Shown one piece after another: positions 10,639 to 21,286 of a stretch of DNA of 41,055 bases. The stretch is from NCBI GenBank assembly GCA_027596035.1, contig JADGJA010000110.1:1-41055 (forward strand), read 5' to 3'. The notes beneath the pieces were generated by a model. That model saw only the letters and a program-made list of their open reading frames with translations, searched no databases and had not been told where the DNA came from. The position numbers and the translations under genes are program-made. The first letter of the stretch is position 1. Each line of letters starts with the position of its first letter. The stretch is from Thoreauomyces humboldtii (taxonomy: Eukaryota; Chytridiomycota; Chytridiomycetes; Spizellomycetales; Powellomycetaceae).

Positions 10639-10851
10639 ATTCTGCTCCGCCCCATTTTCATCCCTTTAGAACCACACATTTTACTTTCTCCGGCTACTGT
10701 AGATAGGGATCCCACTGCCATGTGTGAATAACAATAACTCATGTGATTCGACCATCTTTGGGCAACCGGCGCAAACTCTGGAGTTTGGACCTTGACTACA
10801 TGTATCTAGGCAGCTATCTCAAGCAAACTACATCATCGGCACTCTTCTTCA

Positions 10852-13800
10852 TCAATCATCCTCGTCACCGCTAGCTTCTCCCGCGACGGCGGCCGTGGGC
10901 AGCCGATTCGGATCCGCTTGCAGACGTAGTCCACTCATGGCCACGATGAGATTCTGCTGCTTCAAGAACTCGTCTGCTGTACCCGCAGCGACGCTGGTCT
11001 CGTCCAGATCCGCTATCGACTTGGCGAATCTAATTTTCAGAAAGCAACGGACGAGGAACAGTCAGAACACGTTGGATTGAAAGCGAGGACAAATGACCTT
11101 CGTGCTTACTTTTTCAGTGGATTTACCACCGCGGAAGGCTTTGGTAGCATCTGCGAGAGGGCCACGGCTCACGGATCAGAATTGGAAGAAACCGTTTCGT
11201 TCCGATTGAGCCACGCTCATCAAGAAGCCAAAAATTTCGTTACGAACCTGGATCTGCGACGCTGTTGCTTCGGCGATTTGAGCCAGTTTCTCTGGAGCAA
11301 CAAATAACCCGAGATAAAGCTTGCTCAATAGCTGGGCGTACAGTTTTTGCATCACTTCCAAAGTGATCGCGGGTAGTTAGATGCGGGTTCCGAAAACGAT
11401 GACCGAGAGAGAGAACCACCCGAAACCGAGCCTACCAGGGTCATCGCTTTCCTCGATGGCAGCGAGCATAAGGACGGCAAGATCACCGTGAGAACCCTCC
11501 TCGTCTGATGGGGTGCTACCACCGTCAAGCCTTGGGAAAACATATCACCGCTGATCAGTATAGTTCCAATCGAAGCTTGATCGTTTCAGACCACCCACGC
11601 GACGCGACGCACCTGACGACTTTCCGTGGATCGCACCAATCTATGAGCTGCTGTCCGATATGCGTCGGAGACAGCATGTCCTTGCTGTCCACATATTCTT
11701 GTCCTAGGAGTTCAAGGGTTGGAACCACCACCTAGAAGCCAGGATCTATCAGTTACGGGAACATCCAGGAATTGAAGTGATATGTGAAGCTTCCGGATTC
11801 TCACCGTCTGAAGCAAACGCTGATTAGCGTGTGAGGCGTGTGCGAAGACGGGCATAAAGTAGCTGAGACACTGTCTCAGCCTGTTCATCTCTCGCGTGTG
11901 TGGGTGGTAGTACAGAACTACGACGTGCTGGAGGATCTGGAATACGGAATAGCCAGCGTCAGTCCGACTGGGTTAAGAGAATGCACAATCAGTGGTAACC
12001 TACAATGGGGTCGGTAAGACAGCCAAGCATCATAAGCTTGGCGGCGCCTTCCACGGCCAGCGTGAGCAGACCCTCATCTTCACATTGTAGATTTCCGCTG
12101 ATGAGCTCTGATAGAAGCTGATACCAAAGTTTGCCTACAATACTTCGGTTTACCGGCTCTTGAGGACCCAACTTACCTCCTTGTCCAACATCGAGTCGGT
12201 GCCGAACAAGACAGCGAGGTCAAAGAATACCTTTCCGTTAGGAAAGTCCTTCTGTTAGCGGGAAGGCTCTTGAGGCGGCCGAAAGACTGCGATATACCTG
12301 CATCGCAAGCGTAGACAGCTCAATGCGAGGATCATGGAATGCACTCAGAAAGAGCTTCAGATGCGCCACTGCCAGCGTCTAAAGGAACGAATCAGTTATT
12401 ATATGCGTCCAGGATTGAATCCGATCGATTGTCTTCACTGGACTTACCCTGTCCAGCAAACACGCCAGCGAAAGGCACTGGAAAGCGGCAAACTGAGTGT
12501 CTAAGTGTGTGCTTTTGAGCGATGGTAAGATGAAGCTTTCGAGGATTCCGGCCATGGACGCGTTGTCATTCAGGTTCTTGAGGACAAAAAGTGAGGAATA
12601 AGCATATGCATTATTCTCAAAGTTCCAAGGAGACTCACCTCTTCAGTGCATTCTAAGACGCAACCAATGACGTCCAGGCATTTCAGCATCTGCATTGCCT
12701 TCTCCGTCTCCAGATCCGCGTCAATTTCTTCATCGCTGGAGCCTTCAGACTGATAACAGAAAGCTGTTAGCATCCAGAACTAAAAGAGCTATCAAGACCG
12801 CTGCCATGCTTACCCGCGACTGCGATTCTTGCAAGTCAACATCATATATTGTGTATAGCACTTCGATGACAACTCTGAAACGGGAAAGTATGCTTGAGAA
12901 GGCCGTCCAGACCGCAGGAGCTTAACTTCGCGTACCGTGTGAAGTCGCTCTCGTTGGAAGACAACTTTTTCAAGATTCGTACGATAATAAGTATATTGTC
13001 CTTAAACAAGTCGAGAGATGCCAGCATGTCCCCTGTGAATCAGCTTGTGAGATTCCCTCCGAAAGTGGAACCAGTCTTTTTAACCTTACGTAAGCAAAGG
13101 AGCAAGTCTCTCCGGCCCATCTCATCGCCAAAGTCCTGTAGCTCGCCGACCAGAAGCAGCTGTTTCAAGATGAACGCGAAGGATATAGCTTCGTCCTGGT
13201 CTGTCGTTTGTGCCATCAAAAGGGCATATTTCTGAAGAAGATCTGCATGCTTGCCTAGAGGTGGTAACGCTGCATCCAGCTCATCTTGCTGTTTATTCTC
13301 GCCGTAGAAGGTGATAGCCATGCGAAGGAGAAAGGCCTCCTCGACGTCCAGGTTGTTCCAAGTCTCTTCGTCGTATTTCATCTGAGTGGCTGGGTTGGCC
13401 AGCATGTACGCCTTGACTATGGGCTCGGCAGCGTTCCCGCTCACGACGTCCATCTTGTGGAGGAGGTTCAACAGAGAATCCTCGCACTGCGGGATCCAGT
13501 GGTCACAGAGGAGCGCCACCGCCGCCTTCTGAACGTTCGAGTCTCGGTCGGACAGACCGTTGTGCAGGATCACGTCTCGCTCATCCGCGGTGAGATGGAC
13601 CATCTTCTCCACATCCTGACCGATCTTCTTAAACGCGAAGCGACGAACTTGTGGGTCCACGTCGCGGGTCCTCTGCAGAATAAACGGCAGTGTACTGCTA
13701 TCGACCGATATGTTCCAGAGCACGGCCTTTCTGACCTCGGAGCTCGTGTCGTGCTGTAGCATAGCAAGCAAACATTCCCGAACCTGCTCGTTCTGAGCCA

Positions 13801-14299
13801 CAGAGTCTTCGTCGTCCTCGTCGGGACTGTCCTGCAGTCGCGAGACGGCGAGTGCGGCCTGCACGCGCACCGTGGATTCCTTGTCCCGCGTCCTTTCGAA
13901 GAGAGCCTCTTGGATCTCGATAAACTTCTCCTCATCGATCTCGTCCATGTGGTTCAGCAGGAGACGGATCATGGTGCACGATCGATACCGCACCACCTTG
14001 TCCTTCACTTTCAGACCTCTGAGAGCTAGCTCAAGAAGTTCGGACACTAGTCCTTCCAGGATCTGCGCGGCGACCTCATCCCCAGACTCGAATTCTTCCA
14101 AGTAGGACGTGAGAAACTTGAGTACGCGTTCGGCTTCCTGGTTGCCCTTTTTCAGTGGTAGGACGCGGAGGACGCAGTCACGAATGTCGGCATTGAGGGC
14201 CGGTCCCTTTCGGAGGTGAAGCTTGCGCAGCGCCACTACATTTTTCCGATGGGTTGCGCCTGTGCGCGTTGCATCCTGAAAGATGGCAGGAACACTCAT
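10852..14299 (-). CDS. Condensin complex subunit 3 (CAP-G/Ycg1/Cnd3), HEAT-repeat protein
   Basis: Fourteen exons join in phase to 842 residues: 13090-14299, 12936-13032, 12814-12874, 12639-12749, 12448-12576, 12298-12378, 12177-12230, 12004-12117, 11805-11936, 11613-11731, 11436-11530, 11248-11354, 11110-11150, 10852-11029. The start opens with MSVPAIFQDATRTGATHRKN, the CAP-G N-terminus in which an early helix is followed by HEAT repeats (VRVQAALAVSRLQD, VRKAVLWNISVD, VRRFAFKKIGQDVE). Middle exons contain the Cnd3 helices LRQCLSYFMPVFAH and LAVEGAAKLMM. The C-terminal segment AVVNPLKKFAKSIAD spans two splice sites. Non-SMC subunit 3 pairs with the brn1/CAP-H kleisin and grips DNA for mitotic chromosome condensation. 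Introns crowd the 3' two-thirds, while the first exon is 1.2 kb. Length is close to S. pombe Cnd3. Confidence 0.93.
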
Positions 14300-14596
14300 G
14301 GTACCTTGTTTGGCTGTTTGCAGTAGTATAGTAGGAGGTATGGCAGTTTGCGGAGCCCCGCCCGCGCGAACCTTCAAAAGGTTGTGAGTCGGACTCGTTC
14401 GGACGGGACATGAGTCATCCCCCGCCAACCGTCCGCCGCACGGGTACGGTACGTCGGAACTTGTTGCACCAGCAGGCCTTTAGCACAACTAGACTCGGAT
14501 GAACTGGACGACCGGGCCGCGCAGCTCCATTGGGAGCAAGGCACTTCTTCAAAAGGTATCCATGAGCTTCAGGGCGACACACCGTCCACCAGTGCA
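14300..14596. promoter_or_regulatory. Divergent promoter region, condensin / unknown gene
   Basis: This 297-bp gap separates the condensin start (14299, minus) from a plus-strand ATG at 14597. The condensin frame stays open upstream to 14428, but without an in-frame ATG, so 14299 is kept. No specific operator can be recognised. Confidence 0.4.
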
Positions 14597-15770
14597 ATGT
14601 TCCCACGTCGTGTAAAACTTCACCAGCAAAGGGCGTTCTTCACGCGTAAGCGCGGTTTCAAGCGGACTCAGTTCAACAACCATGCGTCTAAGGGATCTCA
14701 GTCGCCCAAAGGCACTTCACCCGTCGCCCAGCCAGCAAAGCACTCCGGAAGTGCGGTCTCGCTCGATCTAAGAAACTTGCTAGGGGAATATGTACCGATC
14801 AAACGTAACCTTTGGTGGTGATGGTGCCGCGTATGCTGTACTTTATGGGTCCCAAAGTTCACGATTCATCAGCCCGGTCTTCGAAGCGCGTCAGAGAAGT
14901 CCGGGAACGGCCACGTACACCACCATCTCTCCCCACTATGGCAACCGGCAACTTCTCCCGCTTCTCCCCCTCGCCGTCCGTGGGTCCGGAGAGGTGGGAA
15001 CAACGCTACACGTGAAAACATGCAGGCTTATTTCCAGGCTGAAGATTTCTGGTACCAAAGTGCTGCCCCGTCGACTCCGTGCCCGCCTCAGCACCAGACA
15101 GAACCCGTGGATGTCGCGCTTTCCAAGTGCAGCTCCACCATTCAGTCTCCTCCGATGTCATCCGGACGCGTCGTGGCGTCGTTGCACGGCGACTCCGCGG
15201 ACTGGGAAGGTTTCCTCTCAACATCTACAAGGACTCGACAATCAGCACGATCCCTAGAGGGTGCCACATATTCGCATTCGGAAGGACTTTCCCCGACGTT
15301 TACTACAGTCGGTAACGATCACCTTTCAAATGGACAGGTTGTCTTGAGCAAATACTTACAGATACATGTAATCTGGTAGAAGTCAACTGGGTAAACATTG
15401 ACAGCTGGAAAGATGACGGCTTCCTTCATTGTCCTCCCTCTCTGTCGCAAGATACCCCGCTGGATTCGCATTCCTCCGTCGCATGGAACGAGTTTTTGGA
15501 GAGCGACGCGGAAAGTCTTGCGTGCGAAAAGCGAGAGAACGCCGAAAGTGAGACCGACAGTCTAGCGGTCGTATCAAACCAGAATAGCGTTACAGCCGCA
15601 TCCGTTAACGACGAAGTTGGCCATGCTTGGCGTAAGTAGCCTGATAAACTTCTGATTGCCAACGTCTAAACTTATGACCAGACGGAACAGAGGCCTCCGA
15701 ACATTCTGAGGAGAGCAAGTCCCATCCAGCAACCATATGCCTTCGCCTGTCCATCTCCCCCCAGAGCTAG
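14597..15770 (+). CDS. Unknown protein, four exons, low complexity
   Basis: I do not recognise this gene. A model with exons 14597-14791, 14858-15311, 15380-15631 and 15682-15770 keeps one reading frame and gives 329 residues. The N-terminus is very basic (RKRGFKR). The centre is rich in Ser, Pro, His and Arg. The last third is acidic (NEFLESDAESLACEKREN). No domain, signal peptide or membrane segment is visible, so an intrinsically disordered, perhaps nuclear, protein is likely. The downstream three exons are well supported by good splice sites and matching phases. The first junction is weaker: the donor is GTACCG, and an acceptor at 14871-14872 would also keep frame. A later ATG at 15020 is an alternative start, giving 210 residues. 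Confidence 0.5.
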
Positions 15771-16322
15771 TCTAAGGTGCTGATCAAGTTTTGAAGCAAT
15801 CCCCGTGCGTATTTTCTCAAGGATTGTGCAATGTACAGAGTCTCAGGCATAGATTCTGCAAATGCTATGCAGAGCCCTTGGTTTATCTCTGCGGCTTCGC
15901 ACGAGAGCAAAGACCGTTTGAAAATGCTTTCTCATGTCGACGCGTGTTGTTCTAGTGGATCATGTAGGGAGTGCAGCCATAAGCTCTAGCAATGCACTCC
16001 TCTGTAGTCCCCACAAGCCAGATAAGCTCTCTCCGGAGAAGGAAGAAACGGGGCACCCCGCTCCGTTGCGAGGGAAGGAGAGTGGCAGAATACGTTGTGA
16101 TTGTTGAATACAGCCATTACTCGGCAGCAGAGACATGGTAACTGCGAAACTTCGGTAAACCTCGCTAGTGAAGCGAAAGATAATGTAAAAGCTCTCGATC
16201 TCTCGTCGATCAAATGGACGCCGCAAGAACGCCGCTTGCTGAGCGACTCTGAGAGGGTCAAACCCTCTTCAAGATAGTACGCGATATCTTTTGTGATGCC
16301 ATCGGCGTCCGCTCATGTCCGC
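15771..16322. other. Gap without a confident gene; short plus-strand open frames
   Basis: Between the unknown plus-strand gene and the Myb-like minus-strand gene I find no secure model. Three short plus-strand frames look protein-like: one from an ATG near 15832, one from an ATG near 15934 ending near 16112, and one from about 16113 to about 16273 with the patch IKWTPQERRLL. They cannot be joined by splice sites with plausible intron lengths. They may be a long 3' untranslated region, a decayed gene, or a small gene whose introns I could not resolve. Confidence 0.3.
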
Positions 16323-17255
16323 TCACGAAGAGCTTTCCGTCTCCTCGCCCGGAGAAAGCGATTCAGTGATAGTCAACTTCCTTCGGACCAACCTCCGGGT
16401 TGTGCCATCTTGCGAAGACTTTCTTTCAACGCGCGGAGATTGCGGTTGAAGTGAGACACCGGAAACTTCTGAACCGGTTTCCGACTGCAGCTCAACCGGC
16501 ATACTTTCAGGATCGACAAGTGTTATGGCGTCCAGAACATCTCTTTGGGTCACCTGCGATACGTTCAACATGCTGCAGAACCAGGGCGACCCTCTCTTGA
16601 TTTTGTCCGATCATGATGGACAGTACCTTGACCACTTTGGAATGCACTTCGTTCGGTCTCCTGTGCTTGTGTATCTGAAGAACCTGCTTGACGCGCTCGA
16701 TCGCGAGTACCCCCGCAACCTTCGCCACGCGCTCCACCCATCTTCTTAGTCGTGTCGCAAGCAATAAAGCGGCCGCTCGCTCCATTTTGGTCTCCTCCGA
16801 ATCCAACCACGCTCTGCCACAAAGAACGTTAGACGCAATGGATGTGTTTCGCCCCCCGCTTATGATCAGACTCACTCCTTTGAAAGACGAACTACATTGG
16901 GTAGATTGAGCAGGCTTATGGTAGCTGCGGCGTCAGGGACGTTTGTGGTGACAATTTCCGCTTCCTTCGTGCATGAACTACACTCCTGATGTGGCTCGGA
17001 AACATCCACTGTGCTCGCTTCAAACAGGCGGGGCGCTGAAATAGCAGATGCCATTGAGTTCGCACGTCCGATGCTTCGAGCTCGTCTTCTGGGTTCTGCC
17101 TTACCTCGGATACGAAGGGCATCGATGAAGTGGTGAACTTCGAGAAAAGATTTTCCTGGGAGCTCGGCGGTGAGGGACTGGTATGACCACCCTGGATGGC
17201 GTTGCAGGATATGCGCGATGTGCTGTTTCTCCTCTGCGGTCCAGCCCGTGGACAT
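16323..17255 (-). CDS. Small SANT/Myb-like domain protein
   Basis: Three exons (16876-17255, 16627-16813, 16323-16553) join in phase to 265 residues. Residues about 5-50 form one SANT/Myb-like helix-turn-helix: WTAEEKQHIAHIL, then HPGWSYQSLTAELPGKS, then a third helix FLEVHHFIDALR. The spacing of the Trp residues and the GWSYQSL...LPGKS pattern match a Myb repeat. A basic stretch RRRARSIGRA follows. The middle exon encodes amphipathic helices (ERAAALLLATRLRRWVERVA) and the C-terminus is Ser/Glu-rich. One repeat may bind DNA weakly or histone tails; the role is unknown. Intron 2 (73 nt) has an ordinary donor but is inferred mainly because it restores the frame; reading through would end the protein about 40 residues later. 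It is divergent from the LPxY gene. Confidence 0.62.
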
Positions 17256-17537
17256 TTAGAAGCGGAGGAGAATTGCAGTAGTCTTCTTGCTTGGAATCGT
17301 AGAAATGCAGATCCCAGCAATGCTGGCTCTTGGGAAATCTCTTTGTGGTTGACGCAAAATCCCAAGCACAGACAAATCCATGACGGAGCTCCTGGAGTGA
17401 CAACACTCTTCTGCTTGAACTGCCTGTGTCGGTCTCTATCGCCGCCGACCTCTGCCCTCGTGAATCACTTTCCTGTTTGCAACGCCCCAGAGCCGATCGT
17501 TTGCGAAACGCCGCCCGCAGCAACCTATGCGGGTGGA
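17256..17537. promoter_or_regulatory. Bidirectional promoter region, Myb-like / LPxY genes
   Basis: A 282-bp gap between two divergent start codons. The plus-strand frame stays open back to 17196, overlapping the Myb-like gene, but the first ATG that avoids the overlap is at 17538. No clear control element is visible. Confidence 0.4.
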
Positions 17538-19231
17538 ATGTTCCTGAATTTCCCACTCAAGCCTTCTTCCCCTTCCTCGTCCTCTTCCTCTTCCTCGAAC
17601 TCTGCACCTGTGACTCTTGACGGTGGGCCAGGGCGGGTCCGTCGGAAAGACACGAGACTCGATGTCTGGGACAAGCGCTACGAAAGCGCCCGGAAATCCA
17701 CCCGTCAAAGGCTGAAGCTCCCCACAGTAAGTGAGCGAGGTGTTTCCTACCCATCGTTCCGTTCTGACCTTGCAGCGAACGTCTTTAGGAACACCGCCTC
17801 AGATTCCACGAACCTTTCGACAAATGGCTGGTTCATCTCCTGACACTCCTTCCTGGAGAAGGCAGACCTACCGTCTCTCGGTCAACCATCGAACAGGCCC
17901 GCAAATCGGTCCCGCGCGGATCGGGCTGGACGCTGTGGTTGCATACCGAACACATGGAGAGGTATCGCGCCGACAAGCTTGCGGTGGGCCCAAAGCTCAC
18001 GCATGGAGAGTTCGTCGAACTCCTGCTGAACTTGGCAGACGCTGCGCCTTGCCATTTGGCGGACCCTGGAACGCCATGCATGTCTTCTATTGGGATCACC
18101 CGAAACCTACCAAAGGCTGAATTGCACACTGCACCTAGCCCTTTGACGTCTTCGTGCAGCACTTCGAGTGGCGAGCCCGGCAACTTGTTGAAAAGGGAAC
18201 TGGACGTGAAGGCCAGTCACTTGCTGCACCTCGGGGCACCGTACAGTTCAATGAGTGGCATGGCCGGCAGCTCGACGGACGAGGACCTGGATGGCGCCCT
18301 TGCTCTGGTATCACTGGCTGCCCCTGTCTCAAAGAATGAAACGAACAATTTTGCTTCTATTGGACATCACATGGCCAGCCCGAACGCCAATGCCGATGCC
18401 CGCTCTGTTCAACATTTCGAGGCGTTGCCCCCATATGGCGACTCGAAGTCGCAGCCTTCTTCAACAGCGAGATTCCTTGCGTTTCAAAGCGACATACCGA
18501 TAAATCATCCTCCCCAGCCAGCCTCGCTTCAATTAACTGTCAATCACATGGCTACCGTCGCGTACCCTACCGCTCCGCCGTATCGATCCTCCCTCGGACC
18601 CGTGGACACGAGTGAACCCCTTCCGCCCTACCTGCATACGGAGTCTGACGTCAAGTCGGAGACCTCTGCAAAGGGCAAGGATTGCATTGTCGGACGCGAA
18701 TCGCACTTGTACAAACTTGCGAGTCTATCCACGGACGACCTTAGCATGCTAGATGCAGTTTCGTCATCTTTGGAAGGACCTGCGTGGAACGCTTTCGACA
18801 AGCCGGCATCAACATCAGCCCAACCGCTCACTGGCGAGTATCACGCCGCCTTTGGTGCGCACTCTCATGCCGTCATGGACGAACCGCTGCCGTCCTATGA
18901 GCGGTCGATAGCGGACGCCGACAGCGACCTAGAGCTCGATGTAAAATTCGGGGACGAGGGCGCGGATGCCATGGAGTGCGATTCGTCCGCGTTTGACCCT
19001 TCGACACCGGGCATCGGGCTCGATCTGCTGGCAGACGACCCGCTTTTTCTCCCCCTTGACGCCTGGGTTTCCCCGCCCGGCATATCGGAGGCCGACGCGC
19101 TTGTCTGGTCTTATGAACCGGATCTTTCTGAACCGATGCTCACTTGGGATTTGGAAGAAGGCCTTGACTCGCTCTCCGACTTTATCAGCTTTGAGGTCTC
19201 GGTCCCTCCTGATTTAAAAGACCCCGAATAG
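17538..19231 (+). CDS. Unknown acidic protein with repeated LPxY motifs
   Basis: Two exons (17538-17726 and 17789-19231) join in phase to 543 residues. After a Ser-rich leader, residues about 40-150 are basic and mixed (RKDTRLDVWDKRYESARK; FHEPFDKWLVHLLTLLPG) and may fold. The rest is acidic and low in complexity. Three copies of an EPLPxY-like element occur: LPPY at 276-279, LPPY at 341-344 and LPSY at 430-433, plus an APPY. LPxY and PPxY are docking sites for WW domains of Nedd4/Rsp5-type ubiquitin ligases. The C-terminal 80 residues alternate Asp/Glu with bulky hydrophobic and Trp residues (WSYEPDLSEPMLTWDLEE), as in acidic transcription activation domains. The family is unknown; a regulator turned over by ubiquitin is a guess. 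Confidence 0.72.
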
Positions 19232-19445
19232 ATTAGCAGCTGGATTGGAGCGGCAACAATAGCTTTCTAGCTCCTTTCCCTTTATGTATCCAGTCTTGTT
19301 TGGGGGTGAACCGGTGAAGATGTTATCATCTGGGGGCCAGCCCTAATTTTTTTGAGGGTTAGCAGCAGCAGCAGTCCAAAAGGGTCCGAGATTCCCCATA
19401 AACGCAGGAGAGCCTGGTTCTTGGCCTTAGACATTGATCGCAAAC

Positions 19446-21037
19446 ATGGGGAAGGTTTGCCACGATACCTCCTGCAGCTTCTTCTGTGTTCATGCTCGGA
19501 GTACTGATAAACTTCTTATTCCTCCAGAAAAAGAGAAAGGATAATAAGCCGTGGTGTTGGTACTGTGATCGCGAGTTTGACGATGAGAAGGTCCTGATCG
19601 ACCATCAACGCATCAAGCACTTCAAATGCACAGAATGCCACAAGAAGCTGAACACGGCGGGTGGCATGGTTGTTCACATGTCCCAGGTGCATAAGCAAAG
19701 CTGCACAGCGTGAGTACAAACCTTTGTTTAGTATCGGGCAGGTAGGTCTCTGCACTATGTTTGGGTGAAGCTGAACTTGATTTCCGTGCGCAGAGTTTGC
19801 AATGCAATTCCCGGACGAGATTCGGTGGACATTGAGATCTTCGGGATGGAAGGGGTTCCAGAGTCGGATCTGCAAGCACACATAGAGAAACTCGCAGGAG
19901 GAGGAAACTCAGGAAAGCGTCAAAAGGTTGATGTTGGGGCTCTCACGCCAGCGGAAATTCAGCGTCAGATGGCAGAGTTTAAAAAGCATCAACAAGAGCA
20001 GCAGCAACAGCTTCTGAATCCACCAGCCGCTCCCCCAGCTCAGCAAATGCATCAGCAGCAACCCATGGGAATGCCTCCACCAGCGATGCCTCGCCCCTTC
20101 CCGGGAATGGCGGGCGGCCCCCCACCGCCAGGACCTTACGGAGCACCTCAATTTCATGGGGGATATCCTCCTCCGCCTCAAGGGTTCCCGCCAATGGGAG
20201 GTCATCAACCTTACGGAATGGCCCCACAGTATGGAGGACCGCCACCTGGGCATTTTATGCCGCCGCCAGGTCAATTCCCACCTTTTGCGCCGTTTCCACC
20301 GCGGCCTGGGTATGTGATGCCTCGGTATGTGCTTACAATTTTTCTCTGCGCTCAATCTGGACTTGTTTTTTAGCATGCCAATGCCGCCTCCAGGATTCCC
20401 ACCTCACGCTATGCCTGGAATGCCGCCTCACCCAGGTATGCTTCCACAAGGTATACCTCCCGGACCACCCCAGGGTTTTCCGATGCCACCTCCAGGGATG
20501 CCGCCGTTCAGCGGGCCCCCTCCACCATTCGGGCAAGGGCCACCTGGACCACCGCCTCAGCAGTGGGGCCCACCCCCAACACGTCCTCTACCTGGGCAGT
20601 TTGGATCTCCTCATCCATCTCAAGCTCCCATGCCTGACGGTCCTGTCATGAATTTCACTCCGCCGAATTCCGTCCCGCACCCGTCCCCTGCGGTGCTGCC
20701 TCCCCATATGCAAGACCTCCAGCATCCTTTGCCACCTTCGTCACCATCTCAGGTAGGCGATGGGCAAGGCAACGCTTTGGCTGAAGGGACCCCTGCACTT
20801 CCTGTGGCGCCTTCCAGTGGTGGTCACGCGGCCCCGATCGCAGCGGCGAATTCGGTCTTGGAAGCGGGGCCTACTGGGCCTATCAAGAAGCCCTCGCTCA
20901 TAGTTTATTCGGATAACGAAATCTCCGTGGTATGTGATCGCGTCACCTTTTCTATGTCCGACATGTGTGCTGATATTCAACCATAGGAGGAGAAACGCGC
21001 TCTACACCCGAAATACGCATTCCAGGAAGATGCATAA
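19446..21037 (+). CDS. BuGZ/ZNF207-type zinc-finger protein, Bub3-binding
   Basis: Five exons (19446-19454, 19528-19709, 19794-20324, 20374-20929, 20987-21037) give 442 residues. The N-terminus is nearly diagnostic: [16 protein letters not shown], two C2H2 fingers (Cys13, Cys16, His29, His34; Cys37, Cys40, His53, His58), then [18 protein letters not shown]. The centre is a long Pro/Met/Gly-rich disordered region. The last residues, [15 protein letters not shown], match the GLEBS motif (its Glu-Glu pair at 427-428) by which animal BuGZ binds and stabilises Bub3. BuGZ loads Bub3 on kinetochores, bundles microtubules and forms condensates through its disordered region. Exon 1 codes for only three residues (ATGGGGAAG), but the match to the family start is exact. 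A GAC-rich C-terminal exon of 17 codons carries most of the GLEBS motif. Confidence 0.93.
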
Positions 21038-21286
21038 CCGATAGGTCCCCTGTCCTCGCAATATATGCGTGGCGTCTTACAGACACGCGAGCTTTTCAAC
21101 TTGTTTTGTTCAAAAAACCCCAGGGCGAAACCCACTCGTTGTGATATTGCTCGCTGATGGAACGTTGATTCGTTATAATTACGTCGTAAGCCACCTGGCC
21201 CAGCTATCGGATTACCCGAAACTGATGCACATTGAGGTCGAGACGCGTTCCAAGCACAGCTTCAAGACCACGATCGCTACCCATCC

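Noticed and set aside
12118..12176. A 42-nt intron version in condensin exon 7-8
   Set aside because: It breaks the frame; the 59-nt intron ending at 12118 keeps it and the helix LLSELISGN.
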